Assembly (NCBI GenBank): GCA_003216155.1
Contig: QCJH01000029.1
Span: 1-6,584, forward strand
Direction of reading: 5' to 3'
DNA length: 6,584 nt
DNA from: Prochlorococcus sp. AG-409-A19
GTDB lineage: Bacteria > Cyanobacteriota > Cyanobacteriia > PCC-6307 > Cyanobiaceae
A model generated the notes under the pieces. It saw only the letters and a program-made list of their open reading frames with translations. It had not been told where the DNA came from and did no database searches. Numbering within the stretch: position 1 is the stretch's first letter; each line of letters starts with the position of its first letter. Below are positions 6,317-6,584 of the stretch, in pieces. Made by a program: the position numbers and the translations under genes.

Positions 6317-6584
6317 TTATTGAATTAGTCCACTTAGAGGAGAGCTAGAAGAGGCTTCATGGCGCATAGGTAGACGCTGAGCCAAGAAAGCCTCACGTCC
6401 TGATTGAACTGCTTTTGCCATGGCTGAGGCCATGGCTATTGGGTCTCCTGATAAGGCAATAGCGCTATTGACTAAAACTGCTGCTGCACCCATTTCTAGA
6501 GCCGCAGCAGCTTCGCTTGGAACTCCGATACCTGCATCCACCACAACTGGAATGCTGGAGTTCTCAATTATTAGCTGAATATTC
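6317..6584 (-). CDS. thiG: thiazole synthase ThiG, C-terminal part
   Basis: The last 88 codons of a gene that runs off the right edge; full-length ThiG is about 260 residues. ThiG builds the thiazole phosphate half of thiamine from deoxyxylulose 5-phosphate, dehydroglycine and sulfur carried on ThiS, as a cytoplasmic TIM-barrel enzyme. The visible part starts [20 protein letters not shown], then [20 protein letters not shown], which are the last barrel strands and the phosphate-binding loops, and continues with [20 protein letters not shown] and a tail ending SSPLSGLIQ. The catalytic lysine lies in the missing part. The GTG at 6544 is an internal valine codon, as the frame is open to the window edge. 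The frame ends at TAA 6319-6317. No clear terminator follows, and the Psb34-like gene starts 89 bases downstream on the same strand, so readthrough is possible. Confidence 0.95.
   Translation of the reverse strand, partial: NIQLIIENSSIPVVVDAGIGVPSEAAAALEMGAAAVLVNSAIALSGDPIAMASAMAKAVQSGREAFLAQRLPMRHEASSSSPLSGLIQ

Noticed and set aside
6019..6348. Plus-strand open frame of 109 codons over the sqdB start, the Psb34-like gene and the end of thiG
   Set aside because: It is antisense to three better supported minus-strand genes, has no recognisable domain, and its apparent hydrophobic parts mirror the opposite strand.

Overview
The window looks like a piece of chromosome from a marine picocyanobacterium, most likely a Prochlorococcus of intermediate-to-low GC (about 40-45% in the stretches I counted by eye) or a close Synechococcus relative. 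The reasons are the sulfolipid pair sqdB-sqdX, a very short Psb34-type photosystem II protein, tight gene packing with GTG/TTG starts, and a gene order (guaA, two small unknown proteins, a class B penicillin-binding protein, then sqdX/sqdB and thiG on the other strand) that I associate with this group. The organism assignment is inference; no rRNA or other marker is present.

Left part, plus strand. The window opens inside guaA (GMP synthase, last 149 codons). A 323-base AT-rich gap follows, with a small stem-loop and, near its right end, a short open frame that may be the displaced start of the next gene. Then come three closely packed genes: an unrecognised 203-residue basic protein with one C-terminal membrane helix, an unrecognised 134-residue acidic soluble protein, and a complete 600-residue PBP2-type transpeptidase (mrdA). 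Spacings of 14 and 5 bases suggest one operon, which makes the two unknown proteins candidates for a role at the cell envelope.

Right part, minus strand. Reading from the right edge: the 3' end of thiG (thiazole synthase), a 55-residue single-helix protein of the Psb34 photosystem II assembly family (short enough to be missed by length-filtered gene calling), sqdB (UDP-sulfoquinovose synthase) and sqdX (sulfoquinovosyltransferase). sqdB and sqdX together make the thylakoid sulfolipid SQDG from UDP-glucose, sulfite and diacylglycerol. The phosphorus-free lipid is known to spare phosphate in oligotrophic picocyanobacteria. The Psb34-like gene lies 57 bases upstream of sqdB, so a photosystem II assembly factor and thylakoid lipid synthesis may share a transcript. 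sqdX and mrdA converge with only 25 bases between their stop codons and no visible terminator.

No mobile element, CRISPR array, tRNA or rRNA was seen. The region is mostly ordinary core genome; the points worth a second look are the Psb34-like gene, the possible frameshift at the start of the 203-residue gene, the paired unknown proteins ahead of mrdA, and the stem-loops at 517-552 and over the sqdB ribosome binding site.
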